Counted from the stretch's first letter, positions 39,076 to 48,705 are shown. The stretch is 64,000 nt of DNA from Pseudotabrizicola algicola (GCF_010915705.1 NZ_JAAIKE010000003.1:509129-573128), one strand, 5' to 3'. The notes: generated by a model from the letters alone, not told the origin. Numbers and translations are program-made.

Positions 39076-41064
39076 ATGACCCGCCTTTCGCGTCTTTTAC
39101 GCCCGCGCTCGGTTGCCGTGCTGGGTTCGGTCTGGGCCGAGAATGTCATCACGCAATGTCAGAAGATGGGTTTTGACGGGCCGGTCTGGCCCGTGCATCC
39201 GACCCGCGAGACTGTGGGGGGCGTGCGCGCTTTTCAGTCGCTGGCGGACCTGCCCGGCGTTCCCGATGCCACCTTCATCGGGGTCAATCGCTTTGCCACG
39301 CTGGATGTCGTGCGCGATCTGGCTGCGATGGGGGCCGGCGGGGCGATCTGTTTTGCCTCCGGTTGGGAGGAGGCCGGCGAGACCGGATTGCAGGCAGAGC
39401 TGGTGGCGGCGGCGGGGGCGATGCCGGTGCTGGGCCCCAATTGCTATGGCGTGATCAATTACCTCGACGGCGCCTTGCTGTGGCCGGACCAGCATGGCGG
39501 GGAACGGGTGGAGCGGGGGGTGGCGCTTCTGTCGCAATCCTCCAACATCGTCATCAACATGACCATGCAGGCGCGGGGTTTGCCGGTGGCCTATGTCGCC
39601 TGTCTGGGCAATGCGGCGCAGGTGGGGCTGGCCGAGCTTGCGGGCGCGCTTCTGGCGGATGAGCGGGTCACCGCGCTGGGCATGTATGTGGAGGGCATTG
39701 ACGATGCACCTGCTCTGGCGCGGCTGGCGGCGGAGGCGGCGCGGGCGGGCAAGGGGATTGTCTGTCTGAAATCCGGCAAGACCGAGCTGAGCAGGGTGGC
39801 GGCGGCGTCGCATACGGCCTCGCTTGCCGGAGAGGCGGCGGTGTCTTCGGCATTCTTCCGCAAGGCGGGCATTGCCGAGGTGTCGACCCTGCCCGAACTG
39901 CTGGAGACGCTGAAGATCTTCCACGCGCATGGCCGGGGTCTGGGGCCGCGCCTGTGCTCGCTGTCCTGTTCCGGGGGCGAGGCGGGTCTCGTGGCCGATC
40001 TGGGGGCTGCGGCGGGGGTGGAGTTTCAGCCCCCTTCCGAGGCGCAGCGGGCGCGGTTGGGGGAGATCCTCGGGCCGATCGTCGCCATCGCCAATCCGCT
40101 GGATTACCACACCTTCATCTGGGGGGACGGGCCGCGCACCACCGATGTGTTTGCCACCATGCTGGCGGGGTATGATGCGGGGGTGTTCATCATCGATCCG
40201 CCCCGGCCGGACCGCTGCGATCCGTCGTCCTTCCGGCCTGCTCTGGAGGCGATCGTGGCGGCGGCGCGGCAGACGGGGAAGCCGGCCTTTGCGGTGTCCT
40301 CCCTGCCGGAGAATTTCGACGAGGCTCTGGCAGGGCAGATGATGGCCGAGGGCGTGGTGCCGCTGATGGGGCTGGAGGCGGCGCTGGGCGCGATCTGCGC
40401 GGCGCAGAGCCTGTGGGATGTGGTGCCCGAGAGTCCGCTGCCGGCCCGGCCCCTGCGGGAAGCGCTGCTGCTGGATGAGGCGGCGGCGAAGGCGGTGTTG
40501 CGCGGGGCGGGGGTGCCGGTTCCCGTGGGGGTGACGGCGCGGTCGCTGGACGAGGCGGCGCGGCTGGCGGCGGGATTGCGCGCGCCCCTGGTGCTCAAGG
40601 GCCTCGGTTTTGCCCACAAGACCGAGGCGGGGGCGGTGCGGCTGGGGCTGACTTCGCTGGAAGGTGCGGCAGAGATGCCGGGGGCCACGGGTTATCTGGT
40701 GGAGGAGATGGCCACGGGTGCCGTCGCCGAGGTGCTGGTGGGGCTGCGGCGCGATCCGGTCTATGGGGTATCGCTGACGCTGGGCATGGGCGGGGTGACG
40801 GCAGAGCTTCTGGCCGATACGGTGACGCTGGTGTTGCCGGTGACGGGGGCGCAGGTGCGGGATGCGCTGGGGCGGCTCCGGTTGTTTCCGCTGCTCGATG
40901 GCTATCGCGGGCGGCCTCGGGGGGATGTGGCGGCGCTGGTCGGGCTGGTGCTGCGGCTGTGCGATCTGATGGCGGATGACGGGTTGGAAGAGATCGAGCT
41001 GAACCCCGTGCTGGTGTTCGAGCAGGGTGTGATGGCGGTTGATGCCTTGATGCGGAAAGGATGA
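39076..41064 (+). CDS. ADP-forming acyl-CoA synthetase, 662 aa
   Basis: A two-part enzyme: a CoA-binding and succinyl-CoA-ligase-like region (residues 1-440) and a C-terminal ATP-grasp region (450-660, with LKGLGFAHKTEAGAVRLGL in parts and GYLVEEMATGAVAEVLVGLRRDP in parts). The catalytic histidine is H246 in ASHTASLAGEAA. Such synthetases form acyl-CoA from an acid and CoA, releasing ADP and phosphate. In this cluster it is placed to activate gamma-butyrobetaine, crotonobetaine or carnitine in place of CaiC; that substrate is inferred. The ATG at 39076 has only a weak GGAAG before it and lies downstream of repeat member C. Confidence 0.8.
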   Translation: MTRLSRLLRPRSVAVLGSVWAENVITQCQKMGFDGPVWPVHPTRETVGGVRAFQSLADLPGVPDATFIGVNRFATLDVVRDLAAMGAGGAICFASGWEEAGETGLQAELVAAAGAMPVLGPNCYGVINYLDGALLWPDQHGGERVERGVALLSQSSNIVINMTMQARGLPVAYVACLGNAAQVGLAELAGALLADERVTALGMYVEGIDDAPALARLAAEAARAGKGIVCLKSGKTELSRVAAASHTASLAGEAAVSSAFFRKAGIAEVSTLPELLETLKIFHAHGRGLGPRLCSLSCSGGEAGLVADLGAAAGVEFQPPSEAQRARLGEILGPIVAIANPLDYHTFIWGDGPRTTDVFATMLAGYDAGVFIIDPPRPDRCDPSSFRPALEAIVAAARQTGKPAFAVSSLPENFDEALAGQMMAEGVVPLMGLEAALGAICAAQSLWDVVPESPLPARPLREALLLDEAAAKAVLRGAGVPVPVGVTARSLDEAARLAAGLRAPLVLKGLGFAHKTEAGAVRLGLTSLEGAAEMPGATGYLVEEMATGAVAEVLVGLRRDPVYGVSLTLGMGGVTAELLADTVTLVLPVTGAQVRDALGRLRLFPLLDGYRGRPRGDVAALVGLVLRLCDLMADDGLEEIELNPVLVFEQGVMAVDALMRKG

Positions 41065-41067
41065 GCG

Positions 41068-41868
41068 ATGCCGATGGAGATGCTGACCGAGGGGCCGATC
41101 CGCACGCGGGTGGAAGGCGCGGTGCTGGAGGTGACGCTGGACCGGCCCAAGGCCAATGCCATCGATCTGGTGACGAGCCGGATCATGGGGCAGGTGTTCC
41201 GCGCCTTTCGCGATGATGATGCCTTGCGCGTCGCGATCCTGCGGGCCGAGGGGGAGAAGTTCTTTTGCCCCGGCTGGGACCTGAAGGCGGCGGCGGCGGG
41301 GGATGCGGTGGATGGCGATTACGGGGTGGGGGGCTTTGGCGGCTTGCAGGAGTTGCCGAACCTCAACAAGCCGGTCATCGCGGCGGTGAACGGCATCTGC
41401 TGCGGGGGCGGGCTGGAGCTGGCGCTGTCTTGCGACCTGATCCTTGCAAGCGCCAATGCCACCTTTGCGCTGCCCGAAATCCGGTCTGGCACGGTGGCGG
41501 ATGCCGCGAGCATCAAGCTGCCCAAGCGCATTCCCTATCATGTCGCGATGGACCTGCTGCTGACGGGGCGGTGGTTCGATGCCGAGGAGGCGCTGCGCTG
41601 GGGGTTGCTCAGGGAAATCTGCGCGCCGGAGGCTTTGCTGGGCAAGGCGTGGGACCTGGCGCGGCTGCTCGAATCCGGGCCGCCGCTGGTCTATGCGGCG
41701 ATCAAGGAAGTGGTGCGCGAGGCCGAGGACATGCGGTTTCAGGATGCGCTGAACCGGATCACCAAGCGGCAGTTGCCCACGGTCGACAGGCTCTATTCCA
41801 GCGAGGACCAGCTGGAGGGGGCGCGGGCCTTTGCCGAAAAGCGCGATCCGGTGTGGAAAGGGCGTTAG
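41068..41868 (+). CDS. caiD: Crotonobetainyl-CoA/carnitinyl-CoA hydratase, CaiD-like, 266 aa
   Basis: An enoyl-CoA hydratase whose sequence follows Escherichia coli CaiD closely: VLEVTLDRPKANAIDL near 19-34, EKFFCPGWDLKAAAAGDA near 65-82, ALPEIRSGTVADA near 132-144, and the conserved end AFAEKRDPVWKGR. CaiD interconverts L-carnitinyl-CoA and crotonobetainyl-CoA. It is adjacent to the ADP-forming synthetase and downstream of a carnitine dehydrogenase, so this cluster could work in a carnitine/crotonobetaine route. AAAGGA lies eight bases before the ATG. It is the last gene of the cluster; no terminator was recognised after it. Confidence 0.87.
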   Translation: MPMEMLTEGPIRTRVEGAVLEVTLDRPKANAIDLVTSRIMGQVFRAFRDDDALRVAILRAEGEKFFCPGWDLKAAAAGDAVDGDYGVGGFGGLQELPNLNKPVIAAVNGICCGGGLELALSCDLILASANATFALPEIRSGTVADAASIKLPKRIPYHVAMDLLLTGRWFDAEEALRWGLLREICAPEALLGKAWDLARLLESGPPLVYAAIKEVVREAEDMRFQDALNRITKRQLPTVDRLYSSEDQLEGARAFAEKRDPVWKGR

Positions 41869-41901
41869 GCGCGCCGTCAGATCATTTCGGGTTCTCACGA
41901 T

Positions 41902-41935
41902 CATTTGTGCCCCTCGCGCTTTTGCCATTTGTGCC
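41902..41935. repeat. Direct repeat CATTTGTGCC x2 upstream of moxR
   Basis: CATTTGTGCC occurs at 41902-41911 and 41926-41935, start to start 24 bases. It sits about 55-85 bases before the moxR ATG. It could be a pair of regulator sites or an incidental repeat. Confidence 0.4.
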
Positions 41936-41988
41936 TTGCGGCATAGTTCGCTCTAATGGGACCGCAACAACCCCAAGGAGGCGACGAC

Positions 41989-43002
41989 ATGGCCGCAACC
42001 CCCCCCGAAGCCGATCTTGTCGAGGCGATCGAAAGGCTGGGTGACAAGCTGGGGCAGGCCAAGGCCTCGATCAACCGGCGCTTCATCGGACAGGAAAAGG
42101 TGGTCGATCTGGTGCTGGCGTCCATGCTTTGCGGCGGTCATGCGCTGCTGGTGGGTCTGCCGGGGCTGGGCAAGACGCGGCTGGTCGATACGCTGGGCAC
42201 GGTGATGGGGCTGTCGGCCAACCGCATCCAGTTTACCCCCGACCTGATGCCCGCCGATATTCTGGGGTCGGAAGTTCTGGAAACCGGCGAAGGCGGGGCG
42301 CGCGCCTTCCGCTTTATCGAAGGGCCGATCTTTTGCCAGTTGTTGATGGCGGACGAGATCAACCGCGCCAGCCCGCGCACGCAATCGGCGCTGCTTCAGG
42401 CCATGCAGGAAAAGGAAGTGACCATTGCGGGCCAGCATCGCAAGCTGGGCAAGCCGTTTCACGTGCTGGCGACGCAGAACCCGATTGAACAGGAAGGCAC
42501 CTATCCGCTGCCCGAAGCGCAGCTTGACCGCTTTCTGGTGCAGGTCGATGTGGAATATCCCACCCGCGCGACCGAGCGGGACATCCTGATCGCCACCACG
42601 GGGGCCGAGGATGCGCAATCCACCCAAGTGTTCACCGCCGAGGAACTGATCGCGGCGCAATCGGTGATCCGCCGGATGCCGGTGGGCGAGGCGGTGGTGG
42701 AGGCGATCCTCGATCTGGTGCGCGCCTGCCGCCCCGGCGAGGCCGAGGGCCGTGCGCTGGAGGGCAGTCTGAGCTGGGGGCCGGGGCCGCGTGCGGCGCA
42801 GGCGCTGATGCTGACGGTGCGGGCGCGGGCGCTGCTGGACGGGCGGCTTGCGCCATCGGTCTCGGACGTGGCGGCGATGGCCCGTGCGGTGCTGACGCAC
42901 CGGATGGCGCTGTCCTTTGCCGCGCGGGCGCGGGGCGAGACGCTGTCGGGCATCATCGATCAGGTTACCACGCGCACCCTGCGGCTTGAGGCTGCGGCGT
43001 GA
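41989..43002 (+). CDS. MoxR-family AAA+ ATPase, 337 aa
   Basis: A AAA+ chaperone-like ATPase. Walker A is GLPGLGKT (56-63), the B region has LLMADEINRA near 112, and the sensor region has ATQNPIEQEGTYPLPEAQLDRFL (near 160-182, in parts), all typical of MoxR. MoxR proteins help mature or assemble partner complexes, usually with DUF58 and vWA proteins, as here. AAGGAGG is seven bases upstream of the chosen ATG; earlier in-frame codons have no site. The stop overlaps the DUF58 start (GTGA). Confidence 0.92.
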   Translation: MAATPPEADLVEAIERLGDKLGQAKASINRRFIGQEKVVDLVLASMLCGGHALLVGLPGLGKTRLVDTLGTVMGLSANRIQFTPDLMPADILGSEVLETGEGGARAFRFIEGPIFCQLLMADEINRASPRTQSALLQAMQEKEVTIAGQHRKLGKPFHVLATQNPIEQEGTYPLPEAQLDRFLVQVDVEYPTRATERDILIATTGAEDAQSTQVFTAEELIAAQSVIRRMPVGEAVVEAILDLVRACRPGEAEGRALEGSLSWGPGPRAAQALMLTVRARALLDGRLAPSVSDVAAMARAVLTHRMALSFAARARGETLSGIIDQVTTRTLRLEAAA

Positions 43003-43868
43003 GCCTTGATCTCCAGTCCCGCGCCGAGACGCTTGGCCAGTCGCTTCCGCCGCTGATGGCAGAGGCGGAGTTGCTGGCCGCCACCGTCATGATGGGCGAG
43101 CATGGCCGCAAGCGCGCGGGGCAGGGGGATGAATTCTGGCAGTACCGGCCCGTCAACGCAGGCGATTCCGCGCGGCTGATCGACTGGCGGCGGTCGGCGC
43201 GGGGGGATGCGCATTTCGTGCGCGAGCGCGAGTGGCAATCGGCGCAGTCTGTGACGCTCTGGGTCGATCCGGCCAAGTCGATGGCGTTTTCGGGCGATAA
43301 ATCGCGCGCGCCCAAGGCCGACCGCGCACAGGTGCTGGCGCTGGCAACGGCGGTTTTGCTGTTGCGCGCGGGGGAGCGGGTGGGGCTGGCGGGCGATGGC
43401 GCGCCGCCGCGTCCCGGCAGGGCGCAGATCGTGAAGCTGGCGGCGGTGCTTTCGGGTGCGGAAGAAGCGGGCGAATATGGCGCGCCAACCGCAACCGGCA
43501 TGGTCAGCCACGGGCGCGCGCTGTTCCTGTCGGATTTCCTTGGCGATCTGGCCCCCGTCGAGGCGGCGCTGACGGCGGCGGCCGATCGCGGCGTGCGCGG
43601 CGCGCTGGTGCAGGTGCTGGACCCTGCCGAGGAGGAGTTTCCGTTTTCCGGCCGCACCATCTTTGAATCGATGGGGGGCGGGATGCGCCATGAAACCCAG
43701 CAGGCGGGCGATCTGCGCGCGCGGTATCTGGCGCGGCTGGCCGAGCGCAAGGACCGGCTGGCGCAGCTTGGCCGCGCGGTGGGCTGGCATGTGAGCACGC
43801 ATCATACGGGGCAGCCTGCGCAATCGGCCTTGCTGTGGATTTACCGCGCCTTGCAGGGGGGCCGTTGA
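42999..43868 (+). CDS. DUF58-family protein, MoxR partner, 289 aa
   Basis: A DUF58 protein with the characteristic core GDEFWQYRPVNAGDSARLIDWRRSARGDAHFVREREW region near 42-78 (in parts). It also carries a vWA-like part further on (VTLWVDPAKSMAFSG near 84, GRALFLSDFLG near 170). It starts at GTG, overlapping the MoxR stop as GTGA, and ends in a TGATG overlap with the next gene. MoxR-DUF58-DUF4159 operons are conserved in alphaproteobacteria; the partnership suggests a membrane-associated assembly, but no biochemical role is established. Confidence 0.87.
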   Translation: MSLDLQSRAETLGQSLPPLMAEAELLAATVMMGEHGRKRAGQGDEFWQYRPVNAGDSARLIDWRRSARGDAHFVREREWQSAQSVTLWVDPAKSMAFSGDKSRAPKADRAQVLALATAVLLLRAGERVGLAGDGAPPRPGRAQIVKLAAVLSGAEEAGEYGAPTATGMVSHGRALFLSDFLGDLAPVEAALTAAADRGVRGALVQVLDPAEEEFPFSGRTIFESMGGGMRHETQQAGDLRARYLARLAERKDRLAQLGRAVGWHVSTHHTGQPAQSALLWIYRALQGGR

Positions 43869-46633
43869 TGTTCATGCTCGGCCCCATCGGCTTTGCCACG
43901 CCCATGCTTTTGCTGGGGCTGATCGCTTTGCCGCTGTTGTGGCTGTTGTTGCGGGCGGTGCCGCCTGCGCCGGTCCGTCGGCGCTTTCCGGGTGTGGCGC
44001 TGCTGCTGGGTCTGCGCGATGAGGAGGCCGAGGCCGACAAAACGCCGTGGTGGTTGCTCTTGCTGCGGATGGCGGCGATTGCGGCGGCGATCATCGCCTT
44101 TGCGGGGCCGGTGCTGAATCCGGTGGAGCGGCAGGTCGGTAACGGGCCGCTGCTGATCGCGCTGGATGCGACATGGGCCGATGCGCGCGACTGGCCGCGC
44201 CGGATCGACCGCGCGGCGGCGCTGATCGACGAGGCGGGGCGCGATGGCCGGCCCGTGGCAGTGATCCGGTTGACCGATGCGCCGGGGCAGGTGGCGTTTC
44301 AGGCGGCGGATGCGGTGGCGGCGCGGCTGGGCGGGGTCACCCCGCAGGCGTGGGGGCCGCGCGATCTGGCGGCTTGGGTGCCTGCGCTGCCCGAGGGCGG
44401 GTTTGATACGTTCTGGCTGTCGGATGGCCTGGATCATCCGGGGCGTGCGGCGCTGATGGCGGCATTCGAGGCCAGGGGCGGGGTGACGGTGTTCGAAAGC
44501 CCGCGCCCTGTCTTTGCCTTGCACCCTGCGCGTTACGAGGATGGGGCGATCCAGCTTGCGGCGTCGCGTCTGCCCGTCGAGGGTGCGGCGGCGGTCGAGG
44601 TTTCGGCGCGCGGTCCCGATCCGGCGGGGGTGGAGCGTGAGCTTGCGCGGATCGCGCTGGAGTTTGGCGGCGGTGACGCGCGGGCCGAGGCGGCGCTGTC
44701 GCTGCCGCCCGAATTGCGCAACCGGATCACCCGCTTCGAGATTGCGGGCCTGCGCAGCGCGGGTGCTGTGAGCCTGACGGATGACAGCCTGAAGCGGCGC
44801 AAGGTGGCGCTGATCGGCGGTGGCGCGGACCGCGAGGGGCTGCAACTGCTGTCTCCGCTGCACTATCTGCGGCAGGCGCTGGAGCCTGTGGCCGACCTGA
44901 TGGAGGGGGGGCTGCGCGACATGCTGCTGGCCTCGCCCGATGTGGTGATCATGGCCGATGTGGCGCGGCTGTCGCAATCCGACACCGATGCGCTGCTGGA
45001 TTGGCTGGATACGGGGGGGCTGTTGCTGCGCTTTGCCGGTCCGCAACTGGCGGCGAGCGATGTCAGCCGGATGAGTGAAGACCCGCTGATGCCGGTGCGC
45101 TTGCGCGAAGGGGGGCGCAGCGTGGGCGGCGCGATGAGTTGGGGCGAGCCGAAGGCGCTGGCGCCTTTCCCCGAAGAGTCGCCGTTTCATGGCCTGCCCT
45201 TGCCTGCCGATGTGGCGGTGACCGCGCAGGTGTTGGCCCAGCCCGACCCGACGCTGGCCGAGCGCACGATTGCGGCGCTGGCCGACGGCACGCCCTTGGT
45301 CACGCGCAAGGTGGTGGGGCAGGGGCAGGTCGTGCTGGTGCATGTGACCGCCAATGCGGAATGGTCGACGCTGCCGCTGTCAGGGCTGTTCATGTCGATG
45401 CTGGAGCGGCTGGCGGTGTCGACCCGCCCCGCAGCACCCGAAGCCGCCGATCTGGCGGGGCAGACATGGGTGCCCGAGGTGGTGCTGGACGCCTATGGCC
45501 AGCTGCGCGATGCAGGCGATCTGCCGGGGCAGGCGGGCGAGGTGCTGGCGCAGGCGATGGCCGCAGGACCGGGGCCGGAGCAGCCGCCGGGTCTTTATGC
45601 CGGGGCCGACCGGCGGGTGGCGCTGAACGTGATCGGCGCCGAGACGACGCTGGTGGCCGCCGCATGGCCGCAGGGCACGGTGATCGAAGGGCTGGAGACG
45701 CCGCCGGAACAGGCGCTGAAGGGCGCGTTCCTGTCGGGCGCACTGGCGCTGTTGATGCTGGACATTCTGGCGGCGCTGTTTGTTTCGGGCCGCTTGGGCG
45801 GCTTTGCGCGCGGGGCGGCGGTGCTGGCGGCGTTGCTGCTGGTTACGCCGGACGCGCAGGCGCAGGCACAGGCGCCCGCCGATGATGCCTTTGCCCTGCA
45901 GGCGACGACGGGGCTGGTGCTGGCGCATGTGTTGACGGGCGATGCGCGGCTGGATGACACGGCGGCGCGCGGGCTGACCGGGCTGGGCGAGATTTTGTGG
46001 GCGCGCACCTCTATCGAGCCGGACCCGCCGATCGGGGTGAACATCGAAACCGATGAACTGGCCTTCTTCCCCTTTCTCTACTGGCCGGTGTCGACCGCGC
46101 AGCCGCTGCCCTCGGCGGAGGCCTATTCCAAGCTGAACGATTACCTGCGCACTGGCGGGATGATCCTGTTTGATACCCGAGACGCCGATCTTGCGGGCGG
46201 ATCGTCGCCCGAGGCGCAGCATCTGCAGCGGTTGGCCGCGGGCTTGAACATTCCGCCGCTGGAGCAGATGCCGGTGGATCATGTGCTGACGCGCACCTTC
46301 TATCTGCTTCAGGACTTCCCCGGACGTCATGCGCGCGGGGCGGTCTGGGTGGAAGCCGCGCCGCCGGATGCCGAGCAGGTGGAGGGGATGCCGTTTCGCA
46401 ACCTCAATGACGGGGTGACGCCGGTGGTGATCGGCGGCAATGACTGGGCCTCGGCCTGGGCGGTGACCGACAGCGGCGCGCCGCTGTTGCCGGTGGGGCG
46501 CGGCTTTGCCGGAGAGCGGCAGCGCGAGATGGCTTACCGCTTTGGCGTCAACCTGATCATGCATGTGCTGACAGGCAACTACAAATCCGATCAGGTCCAT
46601 GTGCCTGCGCTGCTGGACAGGTTGGGACAATGA
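43868..46633 (+). CDS. Membrane protein with DUF4159 and N-terminal BatA-like region, 921 aa
   Basis: Two N-terminal membrane helices (about 8-30 and 60-78), with PPAPVRRRFPGVALLLGLRDEE (in parts), resemble the BatA/aerotolerance type, and a glutamine-amidotransferase-like soluble region follows. Two further hydrophobic segments are seen near 620-670. The C-terminal 220 residues are a DUF4159 domain (GLGEILWARTSIEPDPP, FPFLYWPVSTAQ, LNDYLRTGGMILFDTRD). It is coupled to DUF58 at its start (TGATG) and to the next gene at its stop (ATGA). The function is unknown beyond its MoxR context. Confidence 0.82.
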   Translation: MFMLGPIGFATPMLLLGLIALPLLWLLLRAVPPAPVRRRFPGVALLLGLRDEEAEADKTPWWLLLLRMAAIAAAIIAFAGPVLNPVERQVGNGPLLIALDATWADARDWPRRIDRAAALIDEAGRDGRPVAVIRLTDAPGQVAFQAADAVAARLGGVTPQAWGPRDLAAWVPALPEGGFDTFWLSDGLDHPGRAALMAAFEARGGVTVFESPRPVFALHPARYEDGAIQLAASRLPVEGAAAVEVSARGPDPAGVERELARIALEFGGGDARAEAALSLPPELRNRITRFEIAGLRSAGAVSLTDDSLKRRKVALIGGGADREGLQLLSPLHYLRQALEPVADLMEGGLRDMLLASPDVVIMADVARLSQSDTDALLDWLDTGGLLLRFAGPQLAASDVSRMSEDPLMPVRLREGGRSVGGAMSWGEPKALAPFPEESPFHGLPLPADVAVTAQVLAQPDPTLAERTIAALADGTPLVTRKVVGQGQVVLVHVTANAEWSTLPLSGLFMSMLERLAVSTRPAAPEAADLAGQTWVPEVVLDAYGQLRDAGDLPGQAGEVLAQAMAAGPGPEQPPGLYAGADRRVALNVIGAETTLVAAAWPQGTVIEGLETPPEQALKGAFLSGALALLMLDILAALFVSGRLGGFARGAAVLAALLLVTPDAQAQAQAPADDAFALQATTGLVLAHVLTGDARLDDTAARGLTGLGEILWARTSIEPDPPIGVNIETDELAFFPFLYWPVSTAQPLPSAEAYSKLNDYLRTGGMILFDTRDADLAGGSSPEAQHLQRLAAGLNIPPLEQMPVDHVLTRTFYLLQDFPGRHARGAVWVEAAPPDAEQVEGMPFRNLNDGVTPVVIGGNDWASAWAVTDSGAPLLPVGRGFAGERQREMAYRFGVNLIMHVLTGNYKSDQVHVPALLDRLGQ

Positions 46634-48705
46634 CACAAAGCCTTATCTTCGCCCCGCTGATCCCGTGGCCGATGCTGTGGGGGGCCTTGGCCTTTGCCGT
46701 GGTGCTGCTGGCGCTGGCCGTGCTGCGCGGCCTGTCGGGCTGGTGGTTGCGGGCGGTGGCGGCGGGCGTGGTGCTGCTGGCGCTGGCCAATCCGGCCTTG
46801 CAGGAAGAGGACCGCGCGCCGCAATCCGATATCGTGATCGCGGTGGTCGATGACAGCGCCAGCCAGCAGCTTGCAGGCCGCCCCGAGCAGACCGCGAGGG
46901 CGCTGGCCGCCTTGCAGGCAGAGGTGGCGGCGCTGGAGAATACCGAATTGCGCGTCACCCGCGTGGGCGACGGGCCGGAGGATGCCGGCACGCTGGCGAT
47001 GACCGCGCTGGCCGAGGCGCTGGCCGAGGAGCCGCGCGCGCGTGTGGCTGGGGCGGTGATCATCAGCGACGGGCAGGTGCATGATCTGGAGCTTGCGCCG
47101 AACGTGCCCGCGCCGCTGCACCTGCTGCTGACCGGAGAGCCCGAGGATTGGGACCGCCGCCTGATCATCAAGAACGCGCCCGCCTTTGCCATCCTGGGCG
47201 AAGAGGTGATGCTGACCCTGCGTATCGAGGATCAGGGCGCGGTGCCTGCCGACATCAGCCCGCTGGCGGAACTGACCATCGCGGTTGATGCCGACGAACC
47301 GCAAACCTACCGTGTGCCGGTGGGGGAGGATCTGGAACTGCCGGTCACGCTGCCGCATGGCGGGATGAACGTGCTGCAATTCACCGTGGCCACCGCGACG
47401 GGCGAGTTGACCGACCGCAACAATGCCGCCGTTGTGCAGATCAACGGCGTGCGCGACCGTTTGCGGGTGCTGCTGGTGAGCGGCGAGCCGCATGCGGGTG
47501 AACGCGTCTGGCGCAACCTGCTGAAATCGGATGCGAGTGTGGACCTCGTGCATTTCACCATCCTGCGCCCGCCGGAAAAGCAGGATGGCATTCCGGTTTC
47601 CGAACTGTCCCTGATCGCCTTTCCCACGCGGGAATTGTTTGTCGAGAAGATCGAGGAATTCGATCTGATCGTCTTCGACCGCTATTCCATGCGGGGCATC
47701 CTGCCGATGTCCTACATGGAAAACATCGTGAACTATGTGCGCGGTGGCGGCACGGTGCTGGTGGCGGCGGGGCCGGAATATGGCGCGGTCGACAGCCTGT
47801 GGCGGTCGCCGCTGGCGCAGATCTTGCCCGCCGATCCGACGGCGCGGGTGATCGAAGGCGGCTTCCAGCCTGCGCTGACCGACCTTGGCCGCCGCCATCC
47901 GGTGACCGAGGGGCTGGAGGCGCTGGCCCCCGAGGGCGGCTGGGGCCGCTGGTTCCGCATGGTCGATGTGGTGCCGCGCGCAGGGCAGGTGGTGATGGAA
48001 GGGCCTGAAGGGCGGCCCTTGCTGATCCTTGACCGCGTGGATGCGGGGCGGGTGGCGATTCTTGCCTCGGATCATGCCTGGCTGTGGGGGCGCGGGTATG
48101 AAGGCGGCGGGCCGCAGCTGGAGCTGTTGCGGCGGCTGGCGCATTGGATGCTGAAAGAGCCGGAGCTGGAGGAAGAAACCCTGTCGGCCACCGTGTCGGG
48201 CCAGAGCCTGACGGTGACGCGGCGCAGCATTGAGGAAACCCCGCCCGGAGATGTGACCATCACCGGACCGGACGGCACGGAAACGGCGCTGGCGCTGACC
48301 GAGGTTTCTCCCGGTCGGCACGAGGGCGTGTTCGAGGCGCCCACGGTCGGGCTATACCGGATGGAGCAGGGCGATCTGAGCCGGGTGGTGGCGATCGGGC
48401 CATCCTCGCCGCGTGAATTCGTGCAGACCATTGCCTCGGGCGAGGTGCTGGCAGAGGCGGTGGGGGCGACGAATGGCGGGGTGCTGCGGCTGTCGGACGG
48501 GCTGCCGGACGTGCGGACCGTGCGCGAGGGGCGTCCGGCCTCGGGGCGCGGCTGGATCGGGATCACCCCGCGCGGGGCCTATGTGACACAGGATGTGCGG
48601 GTGGCGGCGCTGCTGCCGGGTTGGGTCTGGCTGCTGCTGGTGGCGGTGGCGGCGATTGCCGCTTGGCTGATCGAGGGGCGGCGGGGCGCGCGCAAGCTGG
48701 CGTAG
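46630..48705 (+). CDS. Membrane protein with glutamine-amidotransferase-like fold in MoxR operon, 691 aa
   Basis: Two N-terminal helices (about 10-32 and 36-55), a soluble body (VDDSASQQLAGRPEQTAR near 73-90, an Ig-like strand-rich part, and a Rossmann-like part ending LASDHAWLWGRGYEGGGPQLELLRR near 475-500, in parts), and a final membrane helix near 657-677. The start overlaps the DUF4159 stop (ATGA). It completes a four-gene unit with MoxR, DUF58 and DUF4159. The stop touches the convergent DUF599 gene without a gap. The role is unknown. Confidence 0.75.
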   Translation: MTQSLIFAPLIPWPMLWGALAFAVVLLALAVLRGLSGWWLRAVAAGVVLLALANPALQEEDRAPQSDIVIAVVDDSASQQLAGRPEQTARALAALQAEVAALENTELRVTRVGDGPEDAGTLAMTALAEALAEEPRARVAGAVIISDGQVHDLELAPNVPAPLHLLLTGEPEDWDRRLIIKNAPAFAILGEEVMLTLRIEDQGAVPADISPLAELTIAVDADEPQTYRVPVGEDLELPVTLPHGGMNVLQFTVATATGELTDRNNAAVVQINGVRDRLRVLLVSGEPHAGERVWRNLLKSDASVDLVHFTILRPPEKQDGIPVSELSLIAFPTRELFVEKIEEFDLIVFDRYSMRGILPMSYMENIVNYVRGGGTVLVAAGPEYGAVDSLWRSPLAQILPADPTARVIEGGFQPALTDLGRRHPVTEGLEALAPEGGWGRWFRMVDVVPRAGQVVMEGPEGRPLLILDRVDAGRVAILASDHAWLWGRGYEGGGPQLELLRRLAHWMLKEPELEEETLSATVSGQSLTVTRRSIEETPPGDVTITGPDGTETALALTEVSPGRHEGVFEAPTVGLYRMEQGDLSRVVAIGPSSPREFVQTIASGEVLAEAVGATNGGVLRLSDGLPDVRTVREGRPASGRGWIGITPRGAYVTQDVRVAALLPGWVWLLLVAVAAIAAWLIEGRRGARKLA

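Noticed and set aside
39097-41928. A 943-codon open frame on the minus strand
   Set aside because: It is antisense to the ADP-forming acyl-CoA synthetase and caiD, which have strong family signatures; the minus frame gives a His/Pro/Arg-rich composition typical of GC-rich shadow frames.
43841-45343. A 500-codon minus-strand frame
   Set aside because: It lies opposite the DUF4159 gene; composition indicates a GC-rich shadow frame.
46591-48321. A 576-codon open frame on the minus strand
   Set aside because: It is antisense to the coupled membrane protein of the MoxR operon and has no domain. The plus frame is coupled to its neighbour by ATGA.
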